A stretch of DNA of 64,000 nucleotides from Methanocella paludicola SANAE (GTDB taxonomy: Archaea > Halobacteriota > Methanocellia > Methanocellales > Methanocellaceae): contig NC_013665.1 of NCBI RefSeq assembly GCF_000011005.1, forward strand, positions 2,581,501 through 2,645,500. Reading direction: 5' to 3'. The notes under the pieces were generated by a model. The model saw only the letters and a list, made by a program, of their open reading frames with translations, was not told the DNA's origin and made no database searches. The first letter of the stretch is position 1. Each line of letters opens with the position of its first letter. Shown here one piece after another: positions 22,456 through 30,988 of this stretch. The position numbers were made by a program, and so were the translations under genes.

Positions 22456-23622
22456 ATGGATTTTCATTGCGTCATGGTGCGCTATGGCGAGATCGGCATT
22501 AAGAGCGAGCAGATCCGCGCTAAGTACGAGCGCCTGCTCGTTAAGAATATAGAGGCTATGCTCCGCGAGAATGGGATCCCATTCGAGGATATCGTCAGGG
22601 AGCGGGGCCGTATCTTTGTGTTGAGCGGCGACCGGCGGGCACCGGATATCATCGCGCGCGTTTTTGGGGTCGTCTCCTCGAGCCCCGTCGCCGTTACGGG
22701 CACCGACATAAAGGACGTCCAGGGGACGGCGGCCGCCCTGGGCCGGGAGACCATAGGCATGAACAGCTCGTTCGCCATCCGGGCCCGCAGGGCGGGGGAT
22801 CAGCCCTATACATCACAGGAGATAGGGCGCATGTGCGGCGATGCCGTGTTCGAGGCCGTCAGGGAGCGTAATCCCCGGGTCGACCTGAAGGGCCCGGACC
22901 ACGAGATATTCGTGGAGATGCGGGAGAGCCGGTCATATGTCTTCTCTAAGATCATCAAGGGAGTGGGTGGCATGCCCATGGGCTCCCAGGGAAAGATGGT
23001 CGCCCTCATCTCGGGGGGAATAGACTCCCCGGTGGCGGCGTGGCTCATGATGCGCCGGGGCTGCGACCTCATACCGGTCTTCTTCAACAACGGCAAGTTC
23101 TCGGATAAGGACTACACCGAGCGGGCCATGGATACCATCAAAAAATTAAAGGAGTGGGCCCCTGGCCGAACTTTCAAGATCTACGAGGTGCCCCACGGCG
23201 ACTCGCTCAGGGAGTTCATCGACCGGGGCAACGTGAAGTACACCTGCGTGTTCTGCAAGCACATGATGTACAGGACGGCCATTGAGATCGCTAAAAAAGA
23301 GGGCGCCCACGGCCTCATCACCGGCTCGTCGCTGGGGCAGGTGGCCTCGCAGACGTCGGATAACCTCATGATCGAGCACTACCGGATCGACTTTCCCATT
23401 TACCACCCGCTCATCGGGCTGGACAAGAACGAGATCGTCGAGATAGCGAGAAAGATCGGCACCTACGATATCTCGGTGCGCCCGGCGACGTGCTGCAAGG
23501 CCGTGCCGAAGCACCCGTCCATCCACGGGCAGCTCGAGGAGATCGAGCGCATCGAGGCGGATTTTGACATGAAGGCGCTGGCCCGCCGGGAGCTCGACGG
23601 GGCCGTCATGACTACGCTGTAG
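22456..23622 (+). CDS. thiI: tRNA 4-thiouridine synthetase / thiamine biosynthesis protein ThiI
   Basis: Sulfur-transfer enzyme that makes 4-thiouridine at position 8 of tRNA and can serve thiazole synthesis. Domains in order: ferredoxin-like N-terminal domain (VMVRYGEIGIKSEQIR), THUMP domain (to about residue 165), and a PP-loop AANH ATPase with ALISGGIDSPVAAWLMMRRG. The C-terminal part has YTCVFCKHMM and VRPATCCKAVPKHP, supplying the cysteines used in archaeal ThiI; there is no rhodanese domain, so sulfur must come from another donor. The start is uncertain: GTG 22432, ATG 22444 and ATG 22456 are in frame, none with a Shine-Dalgarno. I chose 22456 as closest to the conserved domain. Confidence 0.93.
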   Translation: MDFHCVMVRYGEIGIKSEQIRAKYERLLVKNIEAMLRENGIPFEDIVRERGRIFVLSGDRRAPDIIARVFGVVSSSPVAVTGTDIKDVQGTAAALGRETIGMNSSFAIRARRAGDQPYTSQEIGRMCGDAVFEAVRERNPRVDLKGPDHEIFVEMRESRSYVFSKIIKGVGGMPMGSQGKMVALISGGIDSPVAAWLMMRRGCDLIPVFFNNGKFSDKDYTERAMDTIKKLKEWAPGRTFKIYEVPHGDSLREFIDRGNVKYTCVFCKHMMYRTAIEIAKKEGAHGLITGSSLGQVASQTSDNLMIEHYRIDFPIYHPLIGLDKNEIVEIARKIGTYDISVRPATCCKAVPKHPSIHGQLEEIERIEADFDMKALARRELDGAVMTTL

Positions 23623-23632
23623 GTGGCTTTGC

Positions 23633-24001
23633 TTGAAGGTCGTGGCGGTGGATATCTCGGGCAGGCATAAGCTGGCTGATGGCCGATACCATCTGGTATG
23701 CGTGGCCGTGTCGGCCGTCCTCTCCCCGTTCGACGTCGAGAAGATCGAGGACATGCGGATATACCACGAGGAGGCGGACGACGTTTCCGTGGAGACGGTC
23801 GCCGACCTGATCAAGCGGGCGGCCACCCGGTACAGGGGGGCTGTCGTAACGGAGCCCGGCGAGTTCTACAATTATCCGGAGTGGCGGGTGGAGGCCATAC
23901 TCGGGAGAAAGTTCAAATACGCGGAGAGCGTGGGCGAAAGAAAGGCCATCGAGGTCGCGCACCACGTTTCGCTGGCCGTGCACAGGATGCTTCATGAATA
24001 G
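23633..24001 (+). CDS. conserved archaeal protein (DUF2209-like)
   Basis: A 122-residue protein starting KVVAVDISGRHKLADGRYH, which has the look of an RNase H/actin-like first strand (hydrophobic run, Asp, Ser-Gly). It continues with RYRGAVVTEPGEFYNYPEW and VGERKAIEVAHHVSLAVHRM. It appears to match an uncharacterised archaeal family (DUF2209, low certainty). The start is TTG, supported by AGGTGG six bases upstream. It overlaps the start of hflX by eight bases and follows thiI by 10 bases, so the three are probably one operon. Confidence 0.65.
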   Translation: MKVVAVDISGRHKLADGRYHLVCVAVSAVLSPFDVEKIEDMRIYHEEADDVSVETVADLIKRAATRYRGAVVTEPGEFYNYPEWRVEAILGRKFKYAESVGERKAIEVAHHVSLAVHRMLHE

Positions 24002-25256
24002 TGACGTAAAAGGGGTTTTGCTCGTTAAGCGTATTCAGCCAGGCACTGACGGTAGCCTCGAAGAGCTTGAAGAGCTTTCGCATTCCGCCGGGTATGAAGT
24101 GCTCGGGGAGGTGACCCAGGTCCGGACGCCCGATAAGGCGTTCGCCGTGGGCCGGGGGAAGGCGGAGGAGATCGCCGCCCTTGTACAGGAGCTGAAGCCC
24201 GAGAAGGTGGTCTTCGACGAGAAGCTCAACGCCGTCCAGATATACAATCTTTCCAAATTGTGCAGGGTCGAGGTCATCGACCGCTTTAACCTGATCCTTG
24301 AGATCTTCGCCAGCCGGGCTCGCACGAGGGAGGCGAAGCTCCAGGTGGAGCTGGCTTCGCTTATCTACGAGCGCCCGAAGGCCCGCATGAAGGTCACGCT
24401 CGCGAAGAGGGGCGAGCAGCCCGGGTTCAAAGGCCTCGGCCGGTACCAGGCAGACATCTACGAGAGCGAGATCACCGGGCGCATCGCCAAAATAGAGGCG
24501 GAGCTGGACGTCATCCGGAAGCGCCAGCACGAGACCCGGAAGCAGCGGAAAGAAAAGGGCTTTGACCTGGTGGCGCTGGCCGGGTACACGAACGCCGGCA
24601 AGAGCACCCTCATGAACGCCCTGGTCGGGGAGACCGTAGTGGCGAAGGACCAGCTGTTCACCACCCTCGTGCCCACGACTCGGTCGCTCCAGATCGGGCA
24701 GCGAAAGACGCTTTTAACGGACACGGTCGGGTTCATCAAGAACCTCCCCCACTTCATGGTGGAGGCGTTCCGGTCCACGCTCGAGGAGATCTACCTGGCC
24801 GACGTCATCATCTTAGTCGTCGACGTGAGCGAGCCTCCGGAGGCACTCGTGGACAAGCTGGTCACCTGCCACGACACCATGTGGGACGAGATCGGCCCCG
24901 TGCCCGTCATCACGGCGCTGAACAAGAGCGACCTTATCACTGAGGAAGAGCTCGAAGAGAGGAAGCAGGCCATCGTGCACCTGGCCCCTCACCCCGTGGT
25001 CATCTCGGCGAGGACCGGTGAGGGGCTGGACGAGCTGAAGCAAAAGATCGGCAAGTACCTGCCGAAGTGGACATCGTCCGAGGTCGTGCTTCCCCGCACG
25101 GTGGAGGGCCTGTCGATGCTCTCGCAGCTCTATGATGAGGCCATCGTGCACCACGTCGATTATAGCGACAGCACCATAAAAGTCAACCTCGAGGCCAGGG
25201 AGAGCGTCCTCCGGCGGCTCGGGAAGCGCCTCGACAGCCCCGCCATAAATCCTTAA
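23994..25256 (+). CDS. hflX: ribosome-associated GTPase HflX
   Basis: GTPase of the HflX family, which binds the 50S subunit and rescues or splits stalled ribosomes. The 420-residue protein has the HflX N-terminal domain (VRTPDKAFAVGRGKAEEI, EKVVFDEKLNAVQIYNLSK, RTREAKLQVELASLIYERP), a coiled-coil linker near 160-190, and the G domain: GYTNAGKSTLMNAL near 200, DTVGFIKNLPHFMVEAF near 245, NKSD near 310 and a SART loop (VVISARTGEGLDEL). It overlaps the preceding small gene by eight bases. All nucleotide-binding motifs are intact. Confidence 0.94.
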   Translation: MNSDVKGVLLVKRIQPGTDGSLEELEELSHSAGYEVLGEVTQVRTPDKAFAVGRGKAEEIAALVQELKPEKVVFDEKLNAVQIYNLSKLCRVEVIDRFNLILEIFASRARTREAKLQVELASLIYERPKARMKVTLAKRGEQPGFKGLGRYQADIYESEITGRIAKIEAELDVIRKRQHETRKQRKEKGFDLVALAGYTNAGKSTLMNALVGETVVAKDQLFTTLVPTTRSLQIGQRKTLLTDTVGFIKNLPHFMVEAFRSTLEEIYLADVIILVVDVSEPPEALVDKLVTCHDTMWDEIGPVPVITALNKSDLITEEELEERKQAIVHLAPHPVVISARTGEGLDELKQKIGKYLPKWTSSEVVLPRTVEGLSMLSQLYDEAIVHHVDYSDSTIKVNLEARESVLRRLGKRLDSPAINP

Positions 25257-25282
25257 TATGGCGGCGGCACTATTCTTCTAGC

Positions 25283-26185
25283 ATGAAGATCTCGGTCGTG
25301 GGCGCGGGCGCGCTGGGCACTTTTTATTGTGCAATGCTTTCCTCGTCGGGCCAGGACGTCACGCTGGTCTGCCGGGAGAAGGACGCGGCCGCGTTGAGTA
25401 AAGGTATCCAGGTTACAGGCGCCGTTGAGGTTTCAGCAACTCCTTCTATCGCTACTTCTGTACCGTCGTCAGACCTTGTCCTCGTCACCGTAAAGGCGTA
25501 CGATGTGGGAGATGCGGTCAGGGGCATAAAGCCGAAGCCCGGCGCCATCGTGGTAGTCATCCACAACGGCCTGGGCCCGGACGAGGCGGCAGCCTCTATC
25601 ATTGGTAAGGGCCATGTTGCAGTGGGCGTCTCATATAGCGGCGTAACGTTCATGGGACCGGGCAACGTGAGGCTTGCAGGATATACGGAGACCGTGCTTG
25701 GCTCCGTAGAGCCTGAGGTGGCCACACGACTGTCGGTTGTTCGTGAGGCGCTTGAAAAGGCGGGATTAAAAGCCCGCATCGCCGGCGACATCAGGGCCGC
25801 CCAGTGGGAAAAGCTGTACGCCAACATCGCCATCAACCCGGTCACGGCCATCACGGGACTGAACAACGGCGCGCTCCTCGAAGTGCCGGAGCTGAAAGCT
25901 CTTGTCGCGAACGTCGTAAACGAGGCCGCGCAGGTCTCGAAGGCCATGGGCATCGTGACAAGCGTCGACCCGCTGGAGAATACCTATAAGGTAATAAGGG
26001 ACACGTCCGGAAACCGCTCTTCCATGCTCCAGGACGTCACGCGCCGGAGGCGCACGGAGATCGATGCGTTAAACGGCAAAGTGTGCGAGCTAGGCCAAAA
26101 ACACGGCGTGCCCACGCCTTACAACGACACGATAACGTCACTCATAAAGGGGATAGAGCATAAAAACATGGTACGGGGCCAATAA
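25283..26185 (+). CDS. panE: 2-dehydropantoate 2-reductase (ketopantoate reductase)
   Basis: Reduces ketopantoate to pantoate with NAD(P)H, an early step of CoA synthesis. The 300-residue protein has the Rossmann motif VVGAGALGTFYCAMLSSSGQ at residues 5-24, a second-strand VLVTVKAYD and IVVVIHNGLGPDE near 90-100, and the catalytic-domain pattern EKLYANIAINPVTAITGLNNG near 180-200 (catalytic Lys) and NRSSMLQDVTRRRRTEIDA near 250. Other CoA-pathway genes are at 35704-36246 and 36609-38656. It follows hflX by 26 bases. Confidence 0.92.
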   Translation: MKISVVGAGALGTFYCAMLSSSGQDVTLVCREKDAAALSKGIQVTGAVEVSATPSIATSVPSSDLVLVTVKAYDVGDAVRGIKPKPGAIVVVIHNGLGPDEAAASIIGKGHVAVGVSYSGVTFMGPGNVRLAGYTETVLGSVEPEVATRLSVVREALEKAGLKARIAGDIRAAQWEKLYANIAINPVTAITGLNNGALLEVPELKALVANVVNEAAQVSKAMGIVTSVDPLENTYKVIRDTSGNRSSMLQDVTRRRRTEIDALNGKVCELGQKHGVPTPYNDTITSLIKGIEHKNMVRGQ

Positions 26186-26202
26186 GAACCCCGCAAAATA
26201 TT

Positions 26203-26412
26203 TTAAATAAGCCTCTGGGAAGCCAGCTTGATATCCTCTTCCTTGACCGTCTTACGGCCGGCATGTTTACAGAGCTTAATGGCTTCCACCGAAACTTTCA
26301 TTCCATAGTCCTCCAGGATCGAGGCAAGGGCTTCCTTGGCATCCTCACTGACCCTGTCTGCGCCCGCATTCCTGATTATCCTGTCAACTGAAGCAACTGG
26401 AAGTTCTTTCAT
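26203..26412 (-). CDS. archaeal histone
   Basis: Histone-fold DNA-wrapping protein of 69 residues (MKELPVASVDRIIRNAGADR...), with the fold helices SEDAKEALASILEDYGMKVS and AIKLCKHAGRKTVKEEDI and the archaeal C-terminus LASQRLI. A strong GGAGGTG lies seven bases before ATG 26412; the codon just upstream is also ATG, but the chosen one gives the usual N-terminus. No tail is present. It is divergent from the TPR gene with an H1-like tail. Confidence 0.95.
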   Translation of the reverse strand: MKELPVASVDRIIRNAGADRVSEDAKEALASILEDYGMKVSVEAIKLCKHAGRKTVKEEDIKLASQRLI

Positions 26413-26473
26413 CATATTCCACCTCCTATCTCGAAAATAGGGGATAATTCGTCTACATATTAGTTAAAAACCA

Positions 26474-26490
26474 CTCTATATATAATTTAT
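26474..26490 (-). promoter_or_regulatory. TATA box of the histone gene
   Basis: The reverse strand reads ATAAATTATATATAGAG, a strong TATA element about 65 bases before the histone start. The whole 26416-26568 gap is very AT-rich and is shared with the divergent TPR gene. Confidence 0.55.
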
Positions 26491-26628
26491 GGTAAATCGA
26501 GGGTTATTTAGGCTTATTAGGTGATTATTAAAGTTATTAAGGCTTTATAGCGATTTTACATAAAAATTATGATTGAGAAGGTTTATCCGCTATGGCCCAC
26601 AATATACGAGAGGATCAGAGGCGTAAAG

Positions 26629-27201
26629 ATGGTCAAGGCTACGAAGGTCACGAAGTCGGGAAAGGCATCCCGCTCGCCGAAGGCGGTCAAGGCCCCGGCA
26701 AAGAAGCCTGCTGCAAAGAAGGCCCCGGCAAAGAAGCTGAGCAAGACGAACCTGGACGAGATGTTCAAGGCGGCCGTTTCCAGTAACGAGTCCTACCAGG
26801 CGACCGACGATGACTACGATAAGGCCATCGAGCACTTCAACGGGATCATCCGGCTGCTCGACGCCATCATAGCCATCGACCCGTCGTACAGGAACGCCGT
26901 GAACTACAAGGGCATGATGCTGTACGGCTGCGGCCGCATCTCCGAGGCCATCGAGTGTTTCGAGCTCATCCTCAAGAATAACCCGGTCGATAAGGAAGCG
27001 CTGAATAATAAGGGCATCTGCCTCTACGGCCTGGGCCGGGACGAGGACGGCCTGAAGTGCGTCGAGGCGGCGATCGCTGTCGATAAGCGCTACGCTGATG
27101 CCTATATGAACAAGGCCATTATCCTGACGGGCCTGGGCCAGGTCGAGGAGGCCGATAAGGCTTTCCGTAAGGCCAGGGCGCTCGACATCGTCGTGGGCTG
27201 A
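26629..27201 (+). CDS. TPR protein with Lys/Ala/Pro-rich N-terminal tail
   Basis: A 190-residue protein in two parts. Residues 1-40 are a basic tail of Lys, Ala and Pro with repeats of APAKK and PAAKK, like histone H1 or HMG-type tails. Residues about 55-190 form three to four tetratricopeptide repeats (AVNYKGMMLYGCGRISEAIE, ALNNKGICLYGLGRDEDGLK, AYMNKAIILTGLGQVEEADK). ATG 26629 is chosen because AGAGG lies eight bases upstream; the frame stays open to 26569. The tail suggests nucleic-acid or polyanion binding and the repeats suggest a protein partner. It faces away from the histone gene across a shared promoter region. Confidence 0.75.
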   Translation: MVKATKVTKSGKASRSPKAVKAPAKKPAAKKAPAKKLSKTNLDEMFKAAVSSNESYQATDDDYDKAIEHFNGIIRLLDAIIAIDPSYRNAVNYKGMMLYGCGRISEAIECFELILKNNPVDKEALNNKGICLYGLGRDEDGLKCVEAAIAVDKRYADAYMNKAIILTGLGQVEEADKAFRKARALDIVVG

Positions 27202-27233
27202 GCCTTAAAAAATTTTCAATTCAGGGATACCCG

Positions 27234-27440
27234 TTATTCTTCTTTTTTCTTACCGCTGCGCTCACGTTCCGGTAGATAGACGACATGTGCGCCCAGGTCC
27301 TTTGCGATCGTTTCAATGTCCACTTTCCGCAGGTGGTCGGCGTGGAACCGCAGTTCGCCTCCCTGGGACGCGATGACGCGGAAGCGGGGGTTGCGGCTTC
27401 CTTCCTTGCTTCGGGTACGTTCTCTCACGTAAATCTTCAT
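27234..27440 (-). CDS. conserved small basic protein, unknown
   Basis: A 68-residue protein, MKIYVRERTRSKEGSRNPRF then RVIASQGGELRFHADHLRKV and a Lys/Glu-rich tail. The pattern is that of small conserved methanogen proteins without assigned function; the HADHLRKVDIETIAKDLGA part could be a small alpha/beta fold. ATG 27440 is preferred; an in-frame GTG lies two codons earlier. Monocistronic, convergent with the TPR gene. Confidence 0.6.
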   Translation of the reverse strand: MKIYVRERTRSKEGSRNPRFRVIASQGGELRFHADHLRKVDIETIAKDLGAHVVYLPERERSGKKKEE

Positions 27441-27529
27441 GGTCACACTCTTCTTACCAGTAAAAGTTATTATTTTATACTATTTATTATTAACACTTTA
27501 TAAAGAATCTTATCCACGAGGTATCATCG

Positions 27530-28333
27530 TTGAAGCGTAAAGAGATCAGGTCAAGGCTTACTGGTGAAACGCTTGTCAGGAGGACGCTGGTCGAGTCGAC
27601 CGCCATAGAAAAGCCCTACCGTGTCACGCCCGAGCTGAACGTCATCAAGATAGGCGGTCATGGTGCCATCGATTATGGCAGGGAAGTGGTCATACCGCTC
27701 ACAGAGGAGATCGGGCGCCTCTCGAAGAAGAACCAGATACTCGTGGTCACTGGCGGCGGCACCAGGGTGAGGCACATCATGGACATCGGCCTGGACCTGG
27801 ACATGCCGACCGGCGTGCTCTCCGAGCTTGCGGGCAAGGTAAGCGAGCAGAACGCCATCATGATCTCCATTTTACTGTCAAAATACGGCGGCGTGCGCAT
27901 CAAGCGGGACGACCTTTTAGAGCTACCGATGCTCTTCAGGATGGACTGCCTGCCCGTCACGCACGGCACCCCGCCATTCGGGCTCTACGAGCCACCTCCG
28001 GAAAAGGGCAGGATACCCGCTTTCCGCACCGATACGGGGGCGTTCCTCATCGCCGAGACCATGGGCGCAAAGCGCTGCATCTTCGTCAAGGACGTGGACG
28101 GCCTCTGCACGGAGAACCCTAAGAAAAATAAGAAGGCGAAGCTGCTCAAGGACGTCGCGGCGGAAGAGGTGCTCTCGATGGGCATGGAGGACATGGTCAT
28201 CGAAAGGAAGGTGGTGGAGCTGCTCCGGTATGCCGTGAACATGAAAGAGGTGTACATCGTCAACGGTATGCGCCCGGAGAACATCGCCCGCGTCCTCAAG
28301 GGAGAGAACCCAGGCACCATCATACGGGCATAA
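27530..28333 (+). CDS. amino-acid-kinase-fold protein, molybdenum/tungsten storage protein (MoSto)-like
   Basis: A 267-residue protein of the amino acid kinase superfamily. It is closer in pattern to the molybdenum storage proteins MosA/MosB than to UMP kinase: LNVIKIGGHGAIDYGREVV near residue 35, TGGGTRVRHIMDIGLDL near 75, PTGVLSELAGKVSEQNAI near 95, FGLYEPPPEKGRIPAFRTD near 150, AKRCIFVKDVDGLCTENPKK near 180, and VNGMRPENIARVLKGENPGT near the end. In MoSto the hexamer uses ATP to build polyoxometalate clusters. The start is TTG with GAGGT seven bases upstream. A tungstate-binding protein gene follows 82 bases downstream, supporting a Mo/W role. Confidence 0.8.
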   Translation: MKRKEIRSRLTGETLVRRTLVESTAIEKPYRVTPELNVIKIGGHGAIDYGREVVIPLTEEIGRLSKKNQILVVTGGGTRVRHIMDIGLDLDMPTGVLSELAGKVSEQNAIMISILLSKYGGVRIKRDDLLELPMLFRMDCLPVTHGTPPFGLYEPPPEKGRIPAFRTDTGAFLIAETMGAKRCIFVKDVDGLCTENPKKNKKAKLLKDVAAEEVLSMGMEDMVIERKVVELLRYAVNMKEVYIVNGMRPENIARVLKGENPGTIIRA

Positions 28334-28415
28334 ATTTTTTTACTGGCGCTGGTAATTACTTTTGGTTACGCTACGTTTATTTAGTAAGCACCATTAAATA
28401 AGGGAGAGGTATTAT

Positions 28416-29327
28416 ATGTCTAATAAATTAATGAAGCTCTTTATCATAACAATGGTCTTTCTAGCCATTGCAGTGCCCCTGTCCGGCTGTACGACCGAGC
28501 AGGGCGCCACCGCGACGCCGACGGCGACGCCGCTGCCCAGCACGGGGCCGGCCCAGACGCTAAAGCTCGCCACGACCACGAGCGTGAACGACTCGGGCCT
28601 GCTCGGCTACATCCTTCCCGACTTCGAGAAGGAGAACAACGTTAAGGTCCAGATCCTGTCGGCCGGCTCCGGCCAGGCGATCGCCTACGGCACCAGCGGC
28701 GACGTGGACGTGCTCATCGTGCACAGCCCGGCGGCCGAGAAGACCTTCATGGACCAGGGCCACGGCTGGAACAAGACCCAGATCGCCCACAACTTCTACG
28801 TGATCGTCGGCCCGGCCAGCGATCCCGCGGGCATCAAGGGACTGAACGCCACTGAGGCATACTCGAAGATCGCAGAAAAGCAGGTTCCCTTCGTAGCGAG
28901 GCAGGACGCTTCGGGTACAGACTCTAAGAACAAGGACATATGGAACAAGTCCAGCCTGAAGGCGGTCCCGTCGAACAAGACCAACTCCTGGTACATCGGC
29001 ACCGGCACCGGCATGGGCGACGCCCTGCGCCTGGCCAACGAGAAGCAGGCCTACACGCTGAGCGACATCAGCACGTTCCTGTCCCTGCAAAAGAACCTGG
29101 ACCTCGTGGTGCTCGTCGAGAACGACCCGTCGATGCTCATCAACAAGTACGACGTGATCGCGGTCAACCAGACGGAGTATCCGTCGGTCAACTATCCGAT
29201 GGCCAAGAAGCTCGTCGATTACCTGACCAGCCAGTCGTGCCAGCAGAAGATCGCCAAGTACGGGCAGGCCCAGTATGGCAGGCCGTTATTCTACGCGGAC
29301 CTGCTGAACAACACGACCTCCAAGTAA
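28416..29327 (+). CDS. tungstate ABC transporter substrate-binding lipoprotein TupA-like
   Basis: Extracellular oxyanion-binding lipoprotein of 303 residues. The signal peptide ends in the lipobox PLSGCT (Cys 25), followed by a TPTATP linker. The binding domain begins with LKLATTTSVNDSGLL, the TTTS motif of TupA that contacts tungstate, followed by VQILSAGSGQAI, VDVLIVHSPAAE, FVARQDASGTDSKN and SWYIGTGTGMGDAL. GGGAGAGGT precedes the ATG. No TupB permease or TupC ATPase gene lies next to it, so it is an orphan receptor here. It is downstream of a molybdenum-storage-like gene on the same strand. Confidence 0.88.
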   Translation: MSNKLMKLFIITMVFLAIAVPLSGCTTEQGATATPTATPLPSTGPAQTLKLATTTSVNDSGLLGYILPDFEKENNVKVQILSAGSGQAIAYGTSGDVDVLIVHSPAAEKTFMDQGHGWNKTQIAHNFYVIVGPASDPAGIKGLNATEAYSKIAEKQVPFVARQDASGTDSKNKDIWNKSSLKAVPSNKTNSWYIGTGTGMGDALRLANEKQAYTLSDISTFLSLQKNLDLVVLVENDPSMLINKYDVIAVNQTEYPSVNYPMAKKLVDYLTSQSCQQKIAKYGQAQYGRPLFYADLLNNTTSK

Positions 29328-29381
29328 GATCATAAGGCATGGCAGCCCGGGGGCGCTCACCTCCGCCCTCGTCCTTATTTT

Positions 29382-29729
29382 TTATCTCCAGCGTTTTTGA
29401 CTATCGTAAGCTTTCCCCATCTTCGCCGCCAGGATGAAGTCGTTCTCTGTGAGGCCTCCGCAGCAGTACGTATAGAGCGAAAGCCGCATTTTGTTATAGT
29501 CCTCGATGCACACGTCCGGCGTGTGCTCCTCCTCGGCGGCGATGACCGCTATCTTATTCAGGAAAGAGACGGCCTCCATGAACGTGCCGAACTCGTAGTT
29601 CATCAGCAGGCGGCCGTTCTCTATCCTCCAGCCGGGAAGCTCCTTGAGTAAGTCGAGCGCGTCTTTCTCCGCGAGAGGTCGCTCATTCTCTCCCATACAC
29701 GGCCTGCATCGCCTGTCCACAAGCTGCAT
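29382..29729 (-). CDS. pterin-4a-carbinolamine dehydratase family protein
   Basis: A 115-residue PCD/DCoH-family protein. It starts MQLVDRRCRPCMGENERPL; the CxxC opening is common in archaeal members. The core GWRIENGRLLMNYEFG and the catalytic pattern EEEHTPDVCIEDYNKMRLSL (His, with the downstream His replaced by Tyr/Cys in YTYCCGGLTENDF) differ from the canonical [EDKH]xxxH-H-W set, so dehydratase activity is not certain. Some COG2154 members are linked to molybdenum cofactor metabolism, which would fit the neighbours. The frame is open to 29825, but 29729 gives the family N-terminus. Confidence 0.8.
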   Translation of the reverse strand: MQLVDRRCRPCMGENERPLAEKDALDLLKELPGWRIENGRLLMNYEFGTFMEAVSFLNKIAVIAAEEEHTPDVCIEDYNKMRLSLYTYCCGGLTENDFILAAKMGKAYDSQKRWR

Positions 29730-29804
29730 CAAAAAGGAGTCATGGCGCAGGATTAAATCGTTAATCGCAAAACATATTCGTGTACCTGCCATATACGATA
29801 TGGA

Positions 29805-30566
29805 ATGATCGACACTCATACCCACGTGGATACCCGGCCCTACGAGGATTTCGAGGCCATGGCCCTGGCCGGCATCACCGATGTGCTAACGCTCGCCCAT
29901 GACCCGATGCGCATGAGCTCCAGCGTCGTTCTCAGGGACCACTTCGAGCGATTATTCGCCGAAAGGGAACGCGTCGAGAAGTCAGGCCCCCATCTTCACG
30001 TGTGCCTTGGGCTGCACCCGCGGATCAAGCCGGATGACCCCGATAAATGCCTTGCTTTGCTCGAGTCTTATCTCGTGAGGGGCGACAGGAAGGCCGTCGC
30101 CCTGGGGGAGACGGGCCTCGAGACGGGCAGCCCGTTCGAGATAGGGCTGCTGGAGCGGCAGCTTGACCTCTCGGTGAAGTATCGCCTGCCGATCATCGTC
30201 CATACGCCCCGGTCGAATAAGCTAATGGTCACCCGGGACATACTGGACATCCTTTCCACGCGCCCTCTCGATAAGAAGAAGGTCATCGTCGACCACGCTG
30301 ACGGGGGCACGGTCGCCCTCATACTGGACGGGGGCTACAACGCCGGGCTCACGGTCCAGCCGTCGAAGCTCACACCGTCGCAGGCGGCCGATATCGTCGA
30401 GCATTATGATGCTGGCATGCTGGTGCTGAACACCGACGCCTCGTCGAACCCCACGGACGTGCTGGGCGTGCCCCGCACTGTGCTCCTTCTCAGGCTGCGT
30501 AAGGCGGACGAAGATAAAATAAGACTTGTTGGCGAGCTTAACGCCAGGCGGATATTCGGGCTTTGA
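29805..30566 (+). CDS. TatD-related metal-dependent hydrolase
   Basis: A 253-residue TIM-barrel metallohydrolase (COG1099-like). Metal-site motifs: MIDTHTHVDTR at the N-terminus, HVCLGLHPRIKPDD near 65, ALGETGLETGSPFE near 100 (Glu), PIIVHTPRSNK near 130 (His), VIVDHADGGTVALIL near 155, and VLNTDASSNPTD near 210 (Asp). These match the amidohydrolase/TatD set. The family may act on nucleic acids or small amides; no substrate is established here. Stand-alone gene, divergent from the pterin dehydratase gene. Confidence 0.82.
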   Translation: MIDTHTHVDTRPYEDFEAMALAGITDVLTLAHDPMRMSSSVVLRDHFERLFAERERVEKSGPHLHVCLGLHPRIKPDDPDKCLALLESYLVRGDRKAVALGETGLETGSPFEIGLLERQLDLSVKYRLPIIVHTPRSNKLMVTRDILDILSTRPLDKKKVIVDHADGGTVALILDGGYNAGLTVQPSKLTPSQAADIVEHYDAGMLVLNTDASSNPTDVLGVPRTVLLLRLRKADEDKIRLVGELNARRIFGL

Positions 30567-30657
30567 TGGCTTCTTTGCTATTTATCTGGTCATTGCTTGT
30601 ATAATAATCGCTTGATATTGTTGCGATTTATAAAGCTAAGTTGATCTGCTCCACTTT

Positions 30658-30978
30658 GAGGCACAAAGAGTACAGAGGCACTATTCTCACCACAATGGCA
30701 CGGAGTTCACGAAGGCTCACTAAGACTTTTTTTTAGATGGAGGGACAGAGGTCACAAAGAACGGTTCATTGGCGTCAGGGCACAAAGGATACAATGGCAC
30801 AATGAATGAACATGCGAACACTTTTTGCCATCGTGTCATTGTCCCCTTTGTGCCTCTTAACCCAAAAAGCCTTCTCAGTGGCCTTAGTGACTCAAATTAA
30901 AAAGAAAGCTTTGTGAAACTTGGTGCGCTTCGTGCCATTGTGGTAAAAATAGTGCCTCCGTAAGCTTAGTGCCTTAAA
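30658..30978. repeat. long imperfect palindrome, family A copy 2 (inverted)
   Basis: The reverse complement of this 321-base element aligns almost base for base with 10213-10533, including GGACAATGACACGATGGC, CCATTGTATCCTTTGTGCCC and the ends CCACAATGGCACG. It is itself palindromic: GGCACTATTCTCACCACAAT near its left end pairs with ATTGTGGTAAAAATAGTGCC near its right. It lies between the convergent TatD-like and KefB-type genes, ending 10 bases from the latter's stop codon. Confidence 0.88.
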
Positions 30979-30988
30979 AACCGTGCCA

